Below, in pieces: positions 5,956-9,362 of a stretch of 9,362 bases of DNA. Source of the DNA: Bacillota bacterium (lineage in GTDB: Bacteria; Bacillota; Clostridia; Peptostreptococcales; Anaerovoracaceae). Numbering within the stretch: the first letter of the stretch is position 1; each line of letters opens with the position of its first letter. The stretch spans positions 1 to 9,362 of the forward strand of contig JAFWFF010000145.1 of NCBI GenBank assembly GCA_017515765.1. The letters run 5' to 3'. A program made the position numbers and the translations under genes. The notes under the pieces were generated by a model. The model saw only the letters and a program-made list of their open reading frames with translations. It had not been told where the DNA came from and ran no database searches.

Positions 5956-6604
5956 ACCTCTTTTGAGGATAGCGATAGACGGGCCGGGAGGCGCCGGCAA
6001 GAGCACCATAGCCAAGCTGCTCGCCGCCAGATATGACATTCCCTATGTCGATACCGGGGCGATGTACAGAGCCGTGGGCCTCAAGATGACGCGCCTCGGG
6101 CTCCCGTTCGAGGAATCCGATGAGCTTACCGCGATGCTTGACTCTACCGACATCGATTTCGTCGTGGAAAACGTGATCCTGGACGGCGAGGACGTGAGCG
6201 GGCTCATCAGGACCCAGGAGATCTCAGCCGCGGCTTCGGCCTGTTCCAAACTCGCGTCGGTAAGGAAGAAACTCGTCGCTCTCCAGAAGGAGATGGGAAA
6301 GGTCAGAAGTGTCGTGATGGACGGCCGCGACATCGGCACCAACGTTATGCCGGACGCCGAATTCAAGTTCTACATCACGGCATCCGCCAGGGAGAGAGCC
6401 AGGAGAAGATATCTGGAACTCATCAACAAAGGCGAGCAGGCTGATTTTGACACGGTGCTCGCCGAGATCAACGAGAGGGACTATAACGACATGCACCGTG
6501 AGCTAGACCCACTCAGGAAAGCAGACGACGCTATCGAGGTCGACACCACCCATATGGGCATCGAAGAAGTGCTGGAGTCGGTGGTCAGGCTGATAGACAA
6601 CTGA
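5942..6604 (+). CDS. cmk: Cytidylate kinase (Cmk)
   Basis: This 220-residue NMP kinase phosphorylates CMP and dCMP to the diphosphates in pyrimidine nucleotide recycling. The P-loop GPGGAGKST is at residues 14-22, followed by the family motif DTGAMYRAVG and later VMDGRDIGTNV. The lid and nucleotide-binding region ARERARRRYLEL, and the C-terminal ERDYNDMHRELDPLRKADD segment with its expected basic and acidic residues, are present. The start at 5942 is favoured over in-frame ATG 5921 because AGGAGGG (5932-5938) precedes it within the end of nrdR. The stop is a tandem TGA TAA. Coupling with nrdR places two nucleotide-metabolism genes in one transcript. Confidence 0.97.
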   Translation: MKNCEPLLRIAIDGPGGAGKSTIAKLLAARYDIPYVDTGAMYRAVGLKMTRLGLPFEESDELTAMLDSTDIDFVVENVILDGEDVSGLIRTQEISAAASACSKLASVRKKLVALQKEMGKVRSVVMDGRDIGTNVMPDAEFKFYITASARERARRRYLELINKGEQADFDTVLAEINERDYNDMHRELDPLRKADDAIEVDTTHMGIEEVLESVVRLIDN

Positions 6605-6610
6605 TAAGCA

Positions 6611-6686
6611 TATAACGGGACGCGCCGGGCCGGTCTTCCGGATCGCGGGACGCCTCCCGTATATGATAAAGTGCCGCGAAAGCGGC
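6611..6686. other. Structured intergenic DNA between cmk and radC
   Basis: The 114-bp gap is unusually rich in inverted repeats. ACGGGA (6615-6620) pairs with TCCCGT (6655-6660), CGCG (6621-6624) with CGCG (6644-6647), and CCGG (6630-6633) with CCGG (6638-6641), giving one long imperfect stem. A second hairpin, GCCGC-GAAA-GCGGC, lies at 6673-6686. Neither is followed by a T run. TATGAT at 6662-6667 resembles a -10 box but has no convincing -35. It may be a leader structure or a processing site for radC; the function is unknown. Confidence 0.4.
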
Positions 6687-6718
6687 GGTAACGAGCGTGT
6701 GCCGGCAGAGGAGGTCAT

Positions 6719-7396
6719 ATGAAGATCAACGGTTTGCCGGCTGATGAAAGACCTGTCGAGAAATGTCTTTTCGGCGGGCCGGGCGTTCTTTCGAACGCCG
6801 AGCTGTTAGCACTTGTGATCCACGCGGGGACGCCGGAGCGATCTGCCCTGGCACTCGCGGAAGAGCTTCTGGGAAAGCTGGACGGCGGCCTGAGGGGACT
6901 GGCCGCGGCGAGCCCGCAGGAGCTCATGGAGACTAAAGGTATCGGGAAGGTGAAGGCCTGCTCGCTCGCCGCGTGCGCCGAGCTGGGCAGAAGGCTCTCA
7001 AGGCCCGACACCGCGAATGGTTATGTAATAAAGGGCGCGGACGACGTGGCCTCCCTCCTTATGGAGGAGATGAGGTACGAGAGGAAGGAGCATTTCAAAT
7101 GCGTACTCCTCGATACCAAAGGCCGCGTGATCACGGTGGAGAACGTTTCCACCGGAGATCTTTCGACCACTCCCGTGCATCCTAGAGAAGTCTTCTCTCC
7201 GGCGGTCCGGAAGAGCGCCGCTTCGGTGATATGCGTACACAATCACCCGAGCGGGGATCCCAGGCCGAGCGGAGAGGACATAGCCACCACCGAAAGGCTC
7301 ATCCAGGCAGGATCCCTCCTGGGGATCAGGGTCCTGGACCATGTGGTCATAGGTGACGGCAGGTATGCAAGCATGCTGAACGAGGGATACCTCTGA
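6719..7396 (+). CDS. radC: RadC family JAB-domain protein
   Basis: This 225-residue protein has the full RadC layout. An N-terminal helical region contains a helix-hairpin-helix motif (about 67-85, LMETKGIGKVKA). A C-terminal MPN/JAB-type domain carries the metal motif H174-x-H176 with D187 in VHNHPSGDPRPSGEDI. The conserved ELLALVIHAGT and HPREVFSPA segments are present. The family was named for a supposed DNA-repair role that is not well supported, so its real function is uncertain. AGGAGG at 6709-6714 lies 4 bp before the ATG. It is followed after 34 bp by a minD-like gene; radC next to min/mre division genes is a known arrangement in Bacillota. Confidence 0.95.
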   Translation: MKINGLPADERPVEKCLFGGPGVLSNAELLALVIHAGTPERSALALAEELLGKLDGGLRGLAAASPQELMETKGIGKVKACSLAACAELGRRLSRPDTANGYVIKGADDVASLLMEEMRYERKEHFKCVLLDTKGRVITVENVSTGDLSTTPVHPREVFSPAVRKSAASVICVHNHPSGDPRPSGEDIATTERLIQAGSLLGIRVLDHVVIGDGRYASMLNEGYL

Positions 7397-7430
7397 ACCA
7401 GCATTTATCCGTTATCTGTCGGAGGAGGAC

Positions 7431-8183
7431 ATGGGTAAGGTATTAGTTATCGCATCCGGAAAAGGCGGTACGGGAAAAACGATGTTCGCCAGCAACCTCG
7501 GGGCGACGCTCACGAAGGAAGGAAAGACCTGCGTGGTGATCGACTTTGATCTTGGGCTGAGAAATCTGGATCTGTATTACGGTCTGGAGGACAACGTCGT
7601 TTTTGACGTATACGATGTGCTCACGGGCGTCTGCAGGATAAAGCAGGCCCTCATGAGAGACAAGAGATTTCCGGGGCTCTACATCATGGCCGCTTCTCCC
7701 GAGAAGAGCAACGGGTATCTGACGCCGCTGCACATGAAGGTCCTCTGCGACAAGCTGGTGCAGCAGTACGATTACGTTATAGTCGACGCGCCGTCCGGGA
7801 TAGAAGACGGATTCATGATGTCCAGCGCCGGCGCGGACGCCGCAGTCATAGTTGTGACGCCTGATTATTCAGCTATAAGAGACGCTGACAATCTCGACAG
7901 GGAACTCCTGTCTCTTGGCATAGAAGACAGATATCTCATCGTGAACAACGTTGACTATGAGCTCGTAAACCAGGGGATGGCCCCGAATCTCGAGGAGATC
8001 AGTCAGCTCCTCAAACCGCAGGTGGTAGGCGTGATCCCGCAGGATCAGAACATCCGCATATCCACCAATTTCGGCATTCCCATCGTCTATAAGGAAGGCA
8101 CATACATTGAGAAGAACTTCCGCAAGATCGCCGGAAGACTGATGAAACTGCTGGAGAAAGACGACGGGAACAGTCCGGCCTGA
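7431..8183 (+). CDS. minD: MinD-like ParA/MinD family ATPase (septum-site determining protein)
   Basis: This 250-residue protein belongs to the deviant-Walker ATPases. It has SGKGGTGKT (9-17) with signature lysines K11 and K16, FDLGLRNLD (39-47), the MinD-type sequence ALMRDKRF, VDAPSGIEDGF (118-128), SAIRDAD and VGVIPQDQNI. GLRNLD and GIE.GF point to MinD rather than FlhG or Soj. MinD normally dimerises on ATP at the membrane and recruits MinC to block polar division. This copy ends soon after the helix NFRKIAGRLMKLLEK with an acidic DDGNSPA tail. It is about 15-20 residues shorter than typical MinD, and I see no clear extra amphipathic membrane-targeting helix. No minC or minE is in the window. 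GGAGGAGG (7421-7428) gives strong initiation. A solitary MinD paralogue with another role is possible. Confidence 0.85.
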   Translation: MGKVLVIASGKGGTGKTMFASNLGATLTKEGKTCVVIDFDLGLRNLDLYYGLEDNVVFDVYDVLTGVCRIKQALMRDKRFPGLYIMAASPEKSNGYLTPLHMKVLCDKLVQQYDYVIVDAPSGIEDGFMMSSAGADAAVIVVTPDYSAIRDADNLDRELLSLGIEDRYLIVNNVDYELVNQGMAPNLEEISQLLKPQVVGVIPQDQNIRISTNFGIPIVYKEGTYIEKNFRKIAGRLMKLLEKDDGNSPA

Positions 8184-8208
8184 CTGTTATCACGTTATTT
8201 TCCGGACT
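8172..8208. repeat. 7-bp inverted repeat spanning the minD stop
   Basis: AGTCCGG (8172-8178) and CCGGACT (8202-8208) are perfect inverted copies around a 23-nt loop that contains the minD TGA. No T run follows, so a standard terminator is unlikely. The rest of the 68-bp gap before rny is AT-rich and holds TTGATT at 8210, but I find no convincing promoter. Confidence 0.35.
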
Positions 8209-8251
8209 ATTGATTGAAAGAAAAGATAGTTTCTAAAGAGGGAGGTGTGCA

Positions 8252-9362
8252 ATGCCACCGGAAGTAAAGACCGTTATATTCTGCCTTATCGCCCTGGTAC
8301 TGGGGCTTTTGATCGGATACATACTCAGGAAGAATCTCGGTGAGAAGACCATCGGGAGCGCCGAGCAGAAGGCAAAAAACCTGATCCTCGACGCGGAGAA
8401 GAGAGCCGATACCATCGAGAAGGAGATAGCTCTTGAAGCGAAGGAAGAAGCTCACCGCATGCGCAGCGACGTTGAGCGCGAGGTGAAAGAGCGCAGAAGC
8501 GAGATAAGCCGATCCGAGAGGAGGATCCAGCAGAAGGAAGAATCCATCGACAAGAAGCTGGAGAACATCGAGAAGAAGGAAGAGAACATTTCCCGCCAGC
8601 AGCAGGAGATCGCCGCTAAGAAGAAAGAGATAGACAGCTTCCTGGAGAAGAAGATCTCCGAGCTCGAGAAGATCTCCGGGCTCACCGCTGACGAAGCCAA
8701 GCAGATCCTTCTGGACGAGATAGAGAAAGACGTGAGGCATGACGCTTCCGTCATGATCCGCGAGATCGAGCAGAAGGCTAAGGAAGAAGCCGAAACAAAA
8801 GCAAAGGGAATAATTGTCGGAGCCATCCAGAGATGCGCAGCCGACCAGGTCGCGGAGTCCACAGTCTCAGTGGTGCCCCTCCCCAACGACGAGATGAAAG
8901 GCCGCATCATAGGACGTGAAGGCCGCAACATCCGCGCGATAGAGACTCAGACGGGAGTCGACCTGATCATAGACGACACCCCTGAAGCTGTCATAATCTC
9001 GGGCTTTGATCCCGTGAGAAGGGAGATCGCGAGAGTAGCTCTCGAGAAGCTCATAACCGACGGCCGCATCCATCCCGCCCGCATTGAGGAGATGGTGAAC
9101 AAAGCCGAGAAGGAAGTCAACAACATCATCAAGGAAGAGGGAGACAGGGCCACCTTCGAGGTCGGCATCCACAATCTCCACCCCGAACTCAAGAAGCTGC
9201 TCGGACGTCTGAGATACAGGACCTCCTACGGGCAGAACGTGCTGAACCACTCCATCGAGGTCGCTCATCTCGCCGGACTCATGGCAGGAGAACTCGGACT
9301 CGACGTCAAGCTGGCGAAGAGAGCGGGACTGCTTCACGACATTGGCAAGGCGCTGACCCACG
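8252..9362 (+). CDS. rny: Ribonuclease Y (Rny), 3' truncated by window
   Basis: The frame is open from ATG 8252 to the window end, giving 370 of roughly 520 expected residues. RNase Y is the membrane-anchored endoribonuclease that starts mRNA decay in many Bacillota. The layout is textbook: one membrane segment (about 7-25, VIFCLIALVLGLLIGYIL), a long Lys/Glu-rich coiled coil (about 30-165), a KH RNA-binding domain with GRIIGREGRNIRAIE at 217-231, and the start of the HD domain. That domain shows H333 in NHSIEVAHLAG and the H362-D363 pair in LLHDIGKALTH. The conserved FEVGIHNLHPELKKLLGRL segment joins KH and HD. The start is supported by GGGAGG at about 8240-8245. The remaining HD domain lies beyond the window. 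Confidence 0.97.
   Translation, partial: MPPEVKTVIFCLIALVLGLLIGYILRKNLGEKTIGSAEQKAKNLILDAEKRADTIEKEIALEAKEEAHRMRSDVEREVKERRSEISRSERRIQQKEESIDKKLENIEKKEENISRQQQEIAAKKKEIDSFLEKKISELEKISGLTADEAKQILLDEIEKDVRHDASVMIREIEQKAKEEAETKAKGIIVGAIQRCAADQVAESTVSVVPLPNDEMKGRIIGREGRNIRAIETQTGVDLIIDDTPEAVIISGFDPVRREIARVALEKLITDGRIHPARIEEMVNKAEKEVNNIIKEEGDRATFEVGIHNLHPELKKLLGRLRYRTSYGQNVLNHSIEVAHLAGLMAGELGLDVKLAKRAGLLHDIGKALTH

Noticed and set aside
8207..8740. Minus-strand Leu-rich open frame resembling a membrane protein
   Set aside because: It is antisense to the RNase Y coiled coil; complements of Lys/Glu codons read as Leu/Phe-rich. RNase Y is clear on the + strand.
1..9362. CRISPR arrays, tRNA or rRNA genes, insertion sequences, attachment sites, defence systems
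   Set aside because: I saw no direct-repeat arrays, cloverleaf patterns, transposase motifs or terminal repeats. All sizeable coding space is taken by housekeeping genes.

Overview
The window is an ordinary chromosomal stretch from what looks like an anaerobic, Clostridia-type Bacillota. The lineage call is inference. It rests on RNase Y, NrdR, a PHP-type histidinol-phosphatase, strong AGGAGG ribosome-binding sites, and a clostridial-style secreted or anchored protein with FKBP and trigger-factor C-terminal domains. Base composition is moderately GC-rich, yet AGG/AGA arginine and ATA isoleucine codons are common. All supportable genes are on the + strand.

Positions 1-3856 carry the distal part of a histidine biosynthesis operon in the order hisB (3' end only), hisH, hisA, hisF, hisIE, and a PHP-family histidinol-phosphatase (hisK type). 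Spacing is tight, with 4-bp ATGA overlaps at hisA/hisF and hisF/hisIE. HisH and HisF together make imidazole-glycerol phosphate from the product of HisA. HisIE performs the two steps before HisA. HisB and HisK act later. Two of these genes are broken as written: hisA has an in-frame TAG at 919-921, and hisIE has a one-base frameshift near 2522-2527. Both fall inside otherwise well-conserved protein sequence. They could be recent decay of the pathway or sequence/assembly errors.

Positions 3857-5317 hold a hairpin overlapping a candidate promoter, then a membrane-anchored peptidyl-prolyl isomerase with a trigger-factor C-terminal domain, closed by a clear rho-independent terminator. From 5318 there is an AT-rich promoter region with a candidate NrdR box, then nrdR and cmk, which overlap by 14 bp. 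A short structured intergenic region leads to radC, a minD-like ATPase that appears to lack the usual C-terminal membrane-targeting tail, and rny (RNase Y), which runs off the end of the window.

I did not find a novel defence system, mobile element, CRISPR array or RNA gene. The points most worth a second look are the double lesion in the his operon, the putative NrdR box, the anchored foldase, and the tail-less solitary MinD-like protein.
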